From Benincasa hispida (Eukaryota > Streptophyta > Magnoliopsida > Cucurbitales > Cucurbitaceae), in assembly GCF_009727055.1 (NCBI RefSeq), contig NC_052360.1, forward strand, positions 69,518,326 to 69,582,325: a DNA stretch of 64,000 nt, given 5' to 3'. The notes below the pieces were generated by a model that saw nothing but the letters and a program-made list of their open reading frames with translations, ran no database searches and had not been told where the DNA came from. The position numbers and the translations under genes were made by a program. Positions 12,118-23,043 of the stretch are shown here, piece after piece; the stretch's first letter is position 1, and every line of letters begins with the position of its first letter.

Positions 12118-12610
12118 TGAACTTGTAGAAATACAAGTTATTTATATTGCTTTATTTAGATATTGCGGCCAAAAGAAAGGAAAGTTGCGTCAATTGTATA
12201 GAAATTAGCTAAGAAATGCAAGAATTATAAATTGTCGTCAATACACCCACTGACACCATTGCGATGGTAGAAAAGAATATTTCAAGTTTATTTTGAAGGA
12301 AATCAAGTCACCGTATACGTTTATGGCTCAAGATAAAAAGAACAACGCATCTACGTCGCATTGCACCCATCATTCAAGAATGAATAGACGATCAATGCAA
12401 TGACGGCGCATGCGACAATCGATCAAGAGCTAAGCGATCAACGCAATTTCAACCGCATGCGGTAATAAAAAACAACACCGCATGCGGGCAAACGATCGAA
12501 GATGTAAAGAGCAACGCAAATGCAGAGGATTCTAACACGTGTACAGCTGACCGTTGTGCATTTTTGAAGGGATTGATTGTGTAACAGAAGGAATATTCAC
12601 TCCACCATTT

Positions 12611-12648
12611 CTGTCTCTTATACACATCTAGATGTGTATAAGAGACAG
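12611..12648. other. Nextera mate-pair junction adapter (artefact)
   Basis: Same 38-bp mosaic-end dimer as at 8139. It marks the left edge of the chimeric insert in the 3' LTR. Confidence 0.97.
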
Positions 12649-12881
12649 GCTCGTAGTTGGATGTTCGCATGACACCCGTGGGAGCAAGCCAAAACGAAGA
12701 TGGGTTTCCAAGAACAACGCAATATGAAAAGAGACAAATGCAAAAAGAACAAAAAATAAAATAAAAGAAACAAGAGACAACTCCTCTAAAATTCATGAGT
12801 TAAAAGTGAGATTGGTACACAACCGTAGTTGGATATTCGCATGACACCCGTGGGAACAAGCCAAAACGAAGGGTGTAACCA
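12649..12881 (+). repeat. Misplaced 233-bp copy of 11569-11801
   Basis: Identical, base for base as far as I can compare, to 11569-11801 of the same element's internal region, and bounded by adapters on both sides. This is what an unsplit mate-pair read produces, not a biological duplication. Confidence 0.95.
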
Positions 12882-12919
12882 CTGTCTCTTATACACATCT
12901 AGATGTGTATAAGAGACAG
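12882..12919. other. Nextera mate-pair junction adapter (artefact)
   Basis: Same 38-bp mosaic-end dimer. It marks the right edge of the chimeric insert, after which the LTR resumes at 'gcctgagagggaagctctt'. Confidence 0.97.
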
Positions 12920-14487
12920 GAGCAAGCCTGAGAGGGAAGCTCTTCTCTTCATCCATTCCATACACCGGCAAGCAAATCCACCGTCCAGATCTGTGTCAAG
13001 ACGTTGGCACTCTTCTGCATTTGTTTCTATCTCTTTATCATTAATTGTATTCATCTTCTTAATGTCTATCATTCACACCATGTATCAGACGCTAAATATT
13101 AGTATTGAATGTCATGATCATTTTCATCTCCATCTTTCTGTCTATTTTCGTTCATCCATGAATCATTTTCTCCATGATGTTTTCTTAATCCCTTTGTAAT
13201 TAGCATGAATCTAACAAGTAAATTAATTTGTGCTAAGGAGATAAATATATTTAGCTAAAGCATGCTAGACGACATCTTCATCTGTGAGAGCAGAAGTGAA
13301 TATGCCATTCCTTCTGTCGAGAGAAGGTTGGAAGAATGCGTTATCTAAAGCGATAATTACTTCTAGAGATGAAAGAAACCTTGCATTCATTACGTTCATC
13401 CCTGTTTCACCACAGAGATATGAGAACACGGCCGATCACCGAGAGGTGTACGCCAAAGGAAAGCGGAACCGTAGTTATGTCTTTAACGCAATTAATAACT
13501 TGTGATGTTTATACTAGTTATCTTTTCTATTTCTGTTTCATACATAAGGACTTGCCACTACATACCATGACCCTTTTGTATAATCTTCACAATCAGTCTC
13601 AAACTCAGTATCATGTATCAGTATCCATTATATTGTATCATAATAGCTTACGTTTAGTTTTATGCACTTTTATATTATTAACGCAACTTTACATTACCGC
13701 ACAATTTTACTTTACCGCAACTTTAAATACCTATATAAACACAACTTTTATTAATTGAAAAACCCCTGATCGCATATATCCTGAACGTAACGCATTAACT
13801 AAGTAATCCCTGTGTTCGACCTCGAATCACTCCGAGAAACTTGCGGTGGAATTATACTTGGTTTCAACGCAAGGAAACTTGTGACAATGCATAACATACT
13901 ACAAGCATTTCATTAATAATGCATACATCTAGAAGTAGTATCGCATAAAGTCTGAATAAGCATATCACAGCATCCACATTCCATTTCCATCTTTCAAGTC
14001 ATCAAGTTAATGGCAGCATGAGCTTGTATGGTCCATCATTCATCACTGTCCATATACTTATTTAGAACCACCGCATTTTAAGCTTGTCACACGCCTGCCC
14101 CGCTTGGATCCGACTAGTGCTCGCCCGCTCCACTTCGCGCGACCCGATTCGAAGGTGTCTCGCACATCTGCTCCGCTTCACGCAACCCGTGCGCCCGTGC
14201 GTCCGCTTGCTCCGCCTCCATCGATCCGCTCCACGCTTCCATTTACTGCGCCAAGGTGCGTTGACCAACTGATCCAAACGGTCTAGACCAGTCTGTTTAA
14301 CCTGGTTGAGCCGGTTTGACCAGTTCAACTTGGTTTTTGGTGTTTTTGGGCCGGTTCGAATGGTTTCTGAGCAATCGGTTCCCAGATGGTTCAAAGTGTT
14401 TGAAGCCGGTTCCGAGAAGCTGGTTGCTAATTTCTATAATAAATTAGTTATTTATTTGTTTTTAATGCCAAAATCGGTCCACTTTAG

Positions 14488-17073
14488 TGTGTATTACTAA
14501 CACCTCTTTTTATATTATTTAATTAATGCACAAACTTTTCCTTTTTCAGTAATTGTCCTTATTTGAAGGCATGTTTGGAATTTTGAATTTAAAGTATATA
14601 AGTCGTGTGTTCAGTGTAAGTCTGTGCAATATATAATATATATATATAATACTCAGTGAAAAATTATGGCAGAATTAATTAATTTTGGAAAAAGGAAAGA
14701 AATTAAATAGTATAAAGTGGGTTAAGAAAAGGATTTAATTAGAGTTATACTATTTTCCTTATTATTATTTTATTATTATTATTATTATTATTAATCACAT
14801 CATTATCATATTATTAGTATTATTAGTATTTTTTTTTTAAATAAAAAGGACCCCCCTCACGCCTTCTCCCTCACATGAGCCCCCCCTCCGTTTTCTACTT
14901 CCACGTCGCCTCACTGCGTCGCGCCTCTCAGTCATCCAATCGCTGCCGTTCGTGGGTTCCGGCTGGCTAGATCCCGCCGGTCAGACACGCCGCCGGTCGC
15001 CCAACTCTCCAGCCGAGCACTCGTCCAGATTGCTGCCACCCGAGCCCAAGCTGGTCTCCACCATCACTCGTCGTGTAAGCTTCTGCCTAACCGACTCCTT
15101 CGCCGCACGTCCGCCGCTCTCAGCCCGACCAGATTCGAGCTGCCGACGTCCTCCTTCGCCCAGATTCGAGCGTAGTCTCTCCTCCGCCGCCCACCGCGTC
15201 GCTGCTGACTGCTTCCAGCGTCACCAGCCCTGTTCGTCGCCAGGACCCGCCTACACCACTAGACTTGTGTTTTAAGTAAGCGATTGATTATTTTTTTGGG
15301 CAAGATTTTGGTTTATCTAGTTTGATTACCCATTTGGATTTTGGGTTAAAAATTTGTTATCTCTATATTTGGAATCCAGATCCAAGATTGGAGTACTTCG
15401 GAGTGCGCAGCGTACTGTTTAGCGGATTCGAGTTCATTCGGCAAGTGTTTTTGGTAAGCATTGTGACCTTTGTTGTTGATTGTTAGGCACCTTTTGGTTG
15501 TTGGACTGATGGAGAGTTTGGTTTGAGTTTCTCGAAGGTTCCAAGTCGTCATCCTTTGGGTTCTAAAATCTGCTAAGAGAAAATTTTGAGTCAAAATCTC
15601 GTGAGTGTTGGTTGATCAAGTTTCGTTGGGTAAGTTCATTGGTGATCCCTAAATTTAATTTGTATATATGAATCTTGGTTCCAAGAATTTAAAATTTGTG
15701 TTATGTTCTATATCAGGGGACTTATTTCAGGGGTTTTTGGTTGGAGATCATTAGCTTGGATTAAAAAATCGGAACTTGATTTTGAGGTAAGTAATCTTAC
15801 TACTGAAACTGCCCACGGGCCAGGTTTTAGTTGTATGCTAGCATGATAAGTGTATGTTATGGTAAATGTTAGCATGTTGATTGACAGTATGACCTGAATC
15901 AAAGTACGTTCTGGCACGAATTCTGATTTGTTTACATACACACCTAAGTACTTGATCATTAGTATGTGATAGTATGTGTTTTCATATGTCGATGTCTGAT
16001 CTGCTAGTGTTGAGGCATACTTGCATGTTGTGGATTTATGATGTAAGTTATACATGGATGATGTATAATATATTATTAAGAAATATGTGTATGTGATGAA
16101 GCCATGGTATCAAGAATTTTTATGTATGTTTTAGAACTGTACGATATTAAATCTTAGCACATTAAGACTGTGTGAATATCCTCATTGATTAGTTAGATGC
16201 TCACCAGTTTGTGTTTCCTTCGGGATTCACCAGTTTGTGTTTCCTTCGGGATTCACCAGTTTGTGTTTCCTTTGGGATTCACCAGTTTGGTGTTTCCTTT
16301 GGGATTCACCAGTTTGTGTTTCCTTCGGGATTCACCAGTTTGTGTTTCCTTCGGGATTCACTAGTTTGTGTTTCCTTCGGGATTCACCAGTTTTGTGTTT
16401 CCTTCGGGATTTACCAGTTTTGTGTTTCCTTCGGGATTCACCAGTTTTGTGCTTCCTTTGGGATTCACCAGTTTGTGTTTCCTTCGGGATTCACCAGTTT
16501 TGTGTTTCCTCCGGGATTTACCAGTTTTGTATTTCCTTCAAGATTCACCAGTTTTGTGGGCATACTTAACTACAATAGGATAGGACTCAGTCTCTTGTCT
16601 GTTTCATATATTTATATGCCATATGCAGGTATCTAGAGGACATAGATGCCTAGCCTGACTCCAGTGGTGGGGTTACTTACTGAGTATTTCATACTCATTC
16701 TTTCTTATGTTGATGTTTCAGGTAAGTGTAGAGATGCACCGGCGATGGCGCAGCGGAATTCGTGATCGTGTCACTGGGACTAATTTTTTTTCGCTTCCGC
16801 ATCATGAGATTTAGAGTTCTTTTCATGTTTCTCTTAATGTTTAATTTTGATGTCTGAAACTTATTATTAAGAATTGTTTTTCATATGTATTTATTAACCT
16901 TTATGATTTATGGGTATCCTATTATTGTTTTTAACAATTGCATTAAATAAATATCTTTTGAACTTCTCTTGTTTTAATTAGCATTTAATGCAAATAACTG
17001 AGCGTCGTTTTAAATTCTTTGCATGCATTTATTTAACGCCCTTACCTAAGTCCTAGGGGGTCGGGTCGTTACA
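14488..17073 (+). mobile_element. Solo LTR of gypsy-like family E
   Basis: Runs from TGTGTATTAC to GGGTCGTTACA, splits the copia-A leader, and contains no coding region, so it is best read as a solo LTR of about 2.6 kb. Internal parts: an (ATT)n tract (14760-14830), a C-rich leader-like block (14850-15270), a 26-bp minisatellite (16202-16557), and a block at 16663-16770 ('ggggttacttactgagta', 'cagcggaattcgtga') that also occurs reversed at 39900-40015. TTTA lies beside both edges (14483-14486, 17075-17078), but a clean 5-bp target duplication is not visible. Confidence 0.65.
16202..16557 (+). repeat. 26/27-bp minisatellite in LTR E
   Basis: Thirteen full units plus one partial of 'caccagtttgtgttt' followed by 'ccttcgggatt', with substitutions and one-base length variants (26 or 27 bp). 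The length variation shifts the frame, so the repetitive FPSGFTS-type ORFs in all three frames are by-products. It is not a CRISPR array because there are no unique spacers. Confidence 0.95.
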
Positions 17074-17545
17074 GTTTACCTATTATGCATGTGATGTATA
17101 ATGTTGTTTGATTATGTGTGCATATAGTATGTCATATAGTTTTAAAACCCCACCATAGGAAAAGCATGTGACATGCATTTGTTATATGTTATAAGTGTTA
17201 TAAAATATATACTATGCATGCTTAGTTTTAATATAAGTGTTATATTAAAGCATGTTTGTTTGAAGGAAGGATGCTATAGATGAATGCTCTATGGTTATAA
17301 TTGTTATAATTTATTTTATAATTGTTATAAAATAATCTAGACTTCTAAAATCTATAACAAAGATAAGATGCATGCTCACTTTTGGTTAACCTTCAAGCGA
17401 TCCCAATTTTCATAGAAAATAGGTTGATATCTTGTAAAACGAAAGTTAAAAGAAAACTCACCCGGCAAGATCTTCGCAAAAAGTCAGATAAGATGACTAA
17501 GGTTGAAGGTTAATAAGTTGACGGTTCACGGAACACCTACTACCT

Positions 17546-19192
17546 GGAGATTGAACCGGCGTCTGAGTTAAGACGTATGCAGTGGGTATGCATAAGTGTC
17601 GAGATGACCACATACAACCACCATATCCTACTTCCTGGACGAATGCAATATCCTATCCGTAGGGTGCATACACTGTGTGAAAGCAAACAAAGCTTATCTC
17701 TAAGTTTCCCATTCTTGCCTATGCGTTCCAATCCGCTCTCTCAAGTCTTAGATTTGGATTTTAGACTACTCTCTCAAGTAAGCCTAAATGATGAATGATG
17801 CGCTCATAGGACAAGGTAACCGCATAAACTTTGCTAACATAAGATTGTTCCTATCTCTAGTGAACAATAGCTTACATTACTTAATGCGACCAACCATTTA
17901 CCCTCTCGGGCAGTTAGTTGTTGCTGACTTTACTCATAGACAAGCGTTGTGTTCGCCTATAGAAAGGCGTTGCTACAACTTCACACTAAGCAAATAAGAT
18001 TTTCTCACACACTCACACAACGCACACCTCTCGGTGGTTTTCTACATGCTTCATATCTCTAATCCACATGACTAAGTATGCGATATCTAGCAATCTCACT
18101 AAGTGATGCAATGAAAGTTAAAGATGCTAAGTAAAGAAGATGGAGATGGAGTTGAAGGAAACACATAAATGCATTGAATACATCATGTATTAATTTCTTA
18201 AGAAAAGAAGAGAAAATGAAATGACCGGCTGGAAGCAATGGCTTGCTTCCAGCGGATGTGCGTCAAGGCTGCCGGTGGTGCCATGGATGGGTAGAGGAGC
18301 TGACTCTCTCGAGATCTAGCTCCGGTCGAAGGCTCCGATCGTTACTCGGAATGAAGGAAGGAGGTGAAGAACTCTCAAGCTGCTTCTACGCATTTGTCTA
18401 GATCATAGGAATGAACCCTGGGTGCCATGGATAGGTAGAGAAGCTGACTCTCTCGAGATCTAGCTCCGGTCGAAGGCTCCGATCGTTACTCGGAATGAAG
18501 GAAGGAGGTGAAGAACTCTCAAGCTGCTTCTACGCATTTGTCTAGATCACAGGAATGAACCCTGGGTTGCAGGGATAATCCCCGAACCAATTGAACCAAT
18601 TGCCGACAGCATTAATGGACTGCTCTGATTCTGACATTCGGTACATTTAGTCCTTTCTGAATCTCTGCTGCCAACGGCGTGGTAGGTGAAATGTCAACAT
18701 CATCTTTTGCTTTTCCCAAGGTAGATGCATTGATGAGTTCATTCCACCAAACTTGCGTTGATCCCTTTATCATGCTTTAACGTGTAACCTCAATCATTCA
18801 GTGACCGCATTCACTTAATACTGCAACTCTACACGAAGATCGTAGTCGCTTGACGAGTGCAACTCCCATGCGATGGACGCATGAGGCTGATTACCGCAAC
18901 ATCCATGTGTTGATCGAATGCGTTCGCCTTTGCGATGGAGAGTTTCTCCACATGTGATCGTCTATGTGGTGGTCCGGTTTTCGCATTTGCGTCCACTTCC
19001 TGCGTTAGCTACAAAAATAGAACATTGAACGCATAGTAACGTATAATATTGGATTAGCCGAGATTCTTCATGCTGAACGACGCAAGCTCATTTTCTCATG
19101 AATTCCTAACATAATTGTCGCATATTCTGCTTAACAACCCTCATAATTCTAAGTAAAAGGCCTAAGATGACATGCATTTCTGCATGTCATCA
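17546..19192 (-). mobile_element. LTR of family B, reversed, truncated
   Basis: On the minus strand it begins at 19192 with TGATGACATGCA and an intact hairpin (11-bp stem, GAAA loop; 19166-19191). It runs parallel to 1043-2420 of the first copy and stops where the copia-A leader ends. It contains a 144-bp tandem duplication (18278-18565). Its end touches the D LTR directly at 19192/19193. Confidence 0.75.
18278..18565 (-). repeat. 144-bp tandem duplication in LTR B
   Basis: 18278-18421 is repeated at 18422-18565 with only a few differences ('ggatgggtagagga' versus 'ggataggtagagaa', 'atcatagg' versus 'atcacagg'). The equivalent regions at 1640-1760 and 60540-60690 are single copy. Confidence 0.9.
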
Positions 19193-19799
19193 ATAACAAT
19201 TCAAGAGAGGGCAGATAGAATGTAGATGCTTGAAAACCCTTCTGTTGTTTACCAAAAGGCTGCACGATCGTGTAGACGATGTACCAAGAACAAAACGATA
19301 GTTCAATTAAGTAAATGATTGGAGGAAGCATTAGACGATCGTGTAGAAGACAGTTGACTAAACTTGGACGATTGTATAGACGACAGCTGAGGAGCTAAAC
19401 GATTGTATAGACGATTAAACACAGAGCTAAATGATCGTATACACGATGCGATAGAAACTACATGATCGTGTAAACGATACTTTAGAAAAATCTATACGAT
19501 CGTAGAGGTAAGAAGAAAAGACACAGGAGTTTAAGTGGTTCGACTAAAGGCCTACGTCCATTGTGCAAATTGGGAGGTTCTCCTTTATTACTCTTTAAAG
19601 TATTACAGAACGTATGCCTTGCTCTCTCGACTTCTTATTCACTCTTACATTGATCTCACATTCATTTCGTTTATATATGTGTAGGCGATTCGGTCAATAA
19701 TGAAGCTCTGGTGGTTACAACACTTAACAGAAAGAGGTCGACAACCGTTCAACTGCCAGCTGTGATATTCTACTTCTTGATTTCGAGTCTTTCTATAGC
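19193..19799 (-). mobile_element. 5' LTR of copia element D
   Basis: Matches 3545-4157 over its whole length, including the CGATCG array (19264-19510) and the 'cttgatttcgagtctttct' edge. On the minus strand it would lie upstream of the D pol at 4170-5697, so the complete D element spanned 3545-19799. Its primer-binding side (19192) is now occupied by the family-B LTR. Confidence 0.7.
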
Positions 19800-20081
19800 A
19801 TAATTAAATTAATTTTTTCATTAATTGAAGTTAATAGCTTTTATTTAGGATAGTGTCTCCTAAATAAAAAGATAGTGACCTAATGGCTTAATGAGATTAA
19901 TGGATGAGAATTTCAAGCATAGTGATATAACTTTAAGGTTAGTACATTAGTGGTTAGTTTTATTATTTGCTTATAAATATTCGTACTGTTTCCACTTCAA
20001 TGAATATAAAACTCATTTGAAGCACTTATGATCCTCCATGCACTTCTTCTCTCTTATTTTCACCATTGTTCTCTTCGTTTT

Positions 20082-20122
<41 letters not shown>

Positions 20123-20470
20123 TTACATCTCTCTTAACCTTTGTAATTAAAGGTGCAAGACAAGAATGAGGTTTTCCTTTTCTCATCTCTTGATTATGAC
20201 AGAAAGGTCAAGATACTCTACATCATCTTATAATTAAAATGAAAACAAAAGTAAAACAAATGTTCTTGTTTTAGTTATTTTAGGATTAATTCCTTCCTTT
20301 TTCTTTTAATGAGGAAATTCTTTAATATTTATCCACTTCACTTGGATTCTATACTACAAATCAAATCAATTTGAGCGTGTAGGGTAGTTTATGCATCTTT
20401 CACTTTTGAGATTTCTGATGTGTTTAAGTTTTGAATTTATACCTAGAGTTTGGTTCACTTTCTTTACTCA
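19800..20470. other. Upstream region of the AIG1 gene, no gene
   Basis: AT-rich with no reading frame. 19840-20060 looks like part of a small repeat ('ttatttaggatagtgtctcctaaataa' region, a short palindrome-like block, then 'ttataaatatt'), but I cannot classify it. A 39-T run lies at 20083. Confidence 0.4.
20083..20121. repeat. Homopolymer T run (39)
   Basis: Uninterrupted T from 20083 to 20121. It could be the reverse of an old poly(A) tail or simple slippage. Its length in the assembly is not reliable. Confidence 0.9.
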
Positions 20471-20477
20471 TATAAAG
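20471..20477 (+). promoter_or_regulatory. Probable TATA box of the AIG1 gene
   Basis: TATAAAG lies 59 bp before the start codon, leaving room for a short 5' untranslated region of about 30 bases. Placed by position only. Confidence 0.45.
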
Positions 20478-20529
20478 TGAGTTTTGGCTTAGTATTAGTT
20501 AATGTGAGTGTGTGAAGTGTGAAATTAAA

Positions 20530-22941
20530 ATGGGTGAAAGTGAAAAAGTAGATTTGAATGTGAATTTGATGTTAGTTGGTCGAACTGGAGATGGAAAAAG
20601 TGCAAGTGGGAACACTATTCTTGGAAGAAAGGCATTCAAGTCAAGGCCAAGTTCATCAAACGTTACAAAAGTTTCTGAGTTGCAAACTGGTGTGTGGGAA
20701 GGTGGCAAAACGGTAAATGTCATCGACACACCCGGTACGTTGACGAAAACAAATTAGTTAGGCCCCATTTGATAACTATTTGATATTGATTTCTTTGTTT
20801 TGTGCTATCAACTTTTTATCAATGTTTTAAAAAAATTAAGTCATGTTTTTAAAATTAAAATAAGTAGATTATGGTTGATGACCATTCTGTTTCCTATGTT
20901 TTATTTTTAAAAGAATTTTATGCTTGTTTTTTCTATCATAATTTCTAAATAATTTTCTTACCATGGTTTTTATTTTTCTTGGGTGAACCATTGAATTTGG
21001 ACTAAATTCCAAAAATAAAGCTAAGATCTTAAAAACTTATTTTTTTAGTTTTTTAAATTTAATTGGCTTGGATTTTTACAACACGGGTTTAAAAAGTAGA
21101 CAAAAAAAAATAAAGAATTTAATAATAAAAAATAGAACAAACTTTAAATGATTATCAAATGGGACCATACTTTCTAAAAATCATATTATTGTTTTTTAAT
21201 TGACATAAAATTCGAGTATTTGTCTGTGAAATGGTTATCAAATCAATTGTATTGTTTCTCATTTTTCGTTTTTTGTCTTCGTTTTTTTAATAATGAAAAG
21301 AAAAATGTGTTTGGTGTTTGCTTCTTTATTGTTCGTTCTTTGTATAATTGAAAGAAGAAATTAAAGCATGTTTTGTTTTTAGATAAGTTCGGTAGTAGTT
21401 TTCGAAACTAAATCTTAATTTAAACTATTTCAAAATGTATTTTATATATATTCTAGTTACCAAATCAATATGATATAAGGATTATTCTTTATTACTATTT
21501 ATTAATTTACGAACATGTGTTTTATGTTATAAATTGATCTATACAATTAACACATTACAATATCATATATTTTATATTACATTATACATATATTTAATTT
21601 AACGATTAATGAAACAAATTTATAATGAGAAATATCATATACTTTTTCGTTGATGGTAATTCTACATTTTCAATTTTAAAATTAAAATTTTAGATATATT
21701 TTCAAATATTTTATTACTATGATCACAAAATCCAAGTATAGCTTTCAAAAACAAATCTAATATTAATTGAAATCATAATACATAATCCAAATTCCATGCC
21801 GTCATACTTCCAACCCAGACTAAAAAGTGGAAACAATAATTAACAAAGGAAAAACAAGAATATTACTAAATGATCATCTAATTAGTGTAATAGGGATAAT
21901 TGCAATGAATAACATTTTTAGGAATAATAATCAAGTGTATAACATCAGTTAAAAAAATTGCATCTAGATATTGTAATAAATTTATAACCGATAGACTTTT
22001 ATCATTGATAGACTCCCAAGTCTATCAGCGATAGATTTATATCATTGATAGACTCTTACCAGTAATATGGTCTATCAATTAAAGACTCCAACCAATAATA
22101 TGGTCTATCATTGATAGACTATTTAATTTTGGCATATTTGTAATTTTTTTATATTATGTTATATCTGCTAATACTTTGGGTCTAATGTCTATATTTACAA
22201 TTGTCCCATTGTAATAACTTCTTTTCTTTATTTTACAATAATGCAGGAGTGTTTGATTTATCAATTGGAGTAGATTATGCAGCAAGGGAAATGGTGAAAT
22301 GCATCGATATGACAAAGGAAGGTATTCATGCCATTGTAATTGTTTTCTCCGTAAGGAATCGATTTTCTCGAGAAGAACAAGCGATCATTCGAACCTTACA
22401 AACTTTATTCGGAACCAAAATTATGGATTACACCATTCTCCTCTTTACTGGAGGTGATGACCTCGAAGAAGAAGACAGCACACTCGAATACTACTTGACA
22501 CATGATTCTCCTGTTTTCCTAAAGGATATCCTAGCATCTTGCAAAAATCGTTGTGTGCTTTTCGATAACAAGACTACGGATGAATCAAAGAAAATCGAAC
22601 AAATGGGGAAGTTCGTGGGGATGGTGAATGAGGTAAGGGACCTAAATGGAGGACAACCTTACAAACATGACTTGTCTTCTAATATGACACTTGAAGGGAA
22701 GTTACAAGAGGTAACGACCAAACTTAAACAACAATTGGAAGCAGATGAAAAGGAAGCAAGAATTATAGCTGAAAAGAGAGAGGAAAAGATTCTAAAGGAT
22801 AAAAGTAGCAACCTTGAACATCAATTGGGAAAGGCAAGAGAAGAAAGGGTAGAAGCAGAAGAGAGAGCAAAACAACTCAAACAACAATATACTGAGGAAA
22901 TTAGGAGGCTCAGTCACCGACTACAAAGTGCACTTGAATGA
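20530..22941 (+). CDS. AIG1/GIMAP-type GTPase, two exons
   Basis: Join 20530-20734 and 22247-22941 (900 bp, 299 aa); the intron has GT (20735) and AG (22245-22246) and splits the glycine codon of the DTPG motif. The protein is a member of the plant AIG1 family (avrRpt2-induced gene 1, related to animal GIMAP/IAN GTPases), which bind and hydrolyse GTP and are linked to pathogen and stress responses. Visible motifs: P-loop GRTGDGKS (residues 17-24, in the family context LMLVGRTGDGKSASGNTILG), G2 Thr46, G3 DTPG (66-69), the AIG1 conserved box around 100-125, G4 TGGD (136-139), G5-like RCVLFDNK (170-177), and a charged coiled coil from about 215 to the end. Length is normal for the family. ATG at 20530 is chosen because residues 9-28 fit the family's N-terminal strand; the 6 codons before it lack an ATG. 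All motifs are intact, so the gene is probably functional. It stands alone, with transposons on both sides. Which AIG1 paralogue it is cannot be told from sequence alone. Confidence 0.93.
21990..22120. repeat. TGATAGAC/TCTATCA repeat in AIG1 intron
   Basis: Several inverted and direct copies of 'tctatca', 'tgatagact' and 'gtctatca' in 130 bp, within the 1.5-kb intron. A decayed copy lies at about 24120-24200. Such blocks are common in cucurbit introns and intergenic DNA (general knowledge), probably derived from a small transposon. Confidence 0.75.
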
Positions 22942-23043
22942 ATGATTGTGATTGTGTGTTAATTAATATATGTATGAATAAAAGTTGCATGGCAGCTACA
23001 TATGCTTGTGTGTAATTACTAAGATTGTGGTATTGGCAAAAGT
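22857..23043 (+). repeat. AIG1 3' end, duplicated at 23436-23622
   Basis: 187 bp covering the last 28 codons of AIG1, the stop and the 3' flank recur without visible change at 23436-23622, immediately after the N. Two contig ends that overlap were probably joined without merging. Confidence 0.93.
22977..22982 (+). promoter_or_regulatory. AIG1 polyadenylation signal
   Basis: AATAAA 35 bp after the stop codon, in 'tatgaataaaagttgcatgg'. It is repeated at 23556-23561 in the assembly duplicate. Confidence 0.5.

Larger units (their letters stand above)
8040..14089 (+). mobile_element. Family-C gypsy element (Athila/Tat-like), non-autonomous
   Basis: A structurally complete but gene-less LTR retrotransposon: 5' LTR 8040-9961, primer-binding site at 9968, a 2.15-kb internal region without gag-pol, a polypurine tract at 12105-12117, and a 3' LTR 12118-14089. 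The TGGCGCCG...GGGGATTGG primer-binding site is typical of the Athila/Tat branch of Ty3/gypsy. Flanking bases are CTCAC (8035-8039) and CACGC (14090-14094), so no clean 5-bp target duplication is visible. The element sits in the leader of copia family A. Three mate-pair adapters disturb both LTRs, so its exact sequence is unreliable. Confidence 0.85.
12118..14089 (+). repeat. 3' LTR of family C, with chimeric insert
   Basis: Matches 8040-9961. The terminal hairpin has lost one T (TGA-ACTTG). Between 12611 and 12919 about 260 bp of genuine LTR (equivalent to 8552-8810, including the TATA box) are replaced by adapter, 233 bp of foreign-position DNA and a second adapter. It ends TTGTCA at 14089. 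Confidence 0.85.
5698..17545 (+). mobile_element. Copia family-A element, host of two nested insertions
   Basis: A long LTR (5698-7664) and an iMet primer-binding site are followed by leader sequence in three pieces: 7682-8039, 14090-14487 and 17074-17545. The pieces match, in order, the uninterrupted leader of another copy at about 44226-45365: 'ttggcattgtttt' and 'agagttgaaatta' near 7780-7900, 'aatgccaaaa' at 14465, then 'gcatgctcac', 'aggttgatatcttgtaaaa' and 'aacacctactacctggag' at 17370-17545. The gaps are filled by element C (8040-14089) and LTR E (14488-17073). No gag or pol is present before the family-B fragment begins, so the right part is deleted. The element interrupts the D pol at 5697/5698. 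Confidence 0.75.

Noticed and set aside
12449..12971. Minus-strand ORFs of 115 and 61 aa
   Set aside because: They read through adapter sequence (VSYTHLDVYKRQ) and a misplaced LTR segment; no natural protein.
12903..13199. 98-aa ORF starting MCIRDR
   Set aside because: The first residues are translated mosaic-end adapter; the rest is LTR C.
8035..14094. 5-bp target-site duplication for element C
   Set aside because: Flanks CTCAC and CACGC do not match, so none is claimed.
14062..14394. ORFs of 110, 62 and 60 aa in both strands
   Set aside because: They lie across the LTR-C/copia-A leader junction in GC-rich low-complexity DNA.
14952..15275. 107-aa proline/arginine/serine-rich ORF
   Set aside because: Composition follows the C-rich leader of LTR E; no domain and no codon signal.
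16202..16557. Possible CRISPR array
   Set aside because: Contiguous tandem units without spacers, inside a plant LTR.
16211..16636. Three overlapping ORFs with repeated FPSGFTS-like peptides
   Set aside because: Produced by the 26/27-bp minisatellite in all frames; no start context and no known family.
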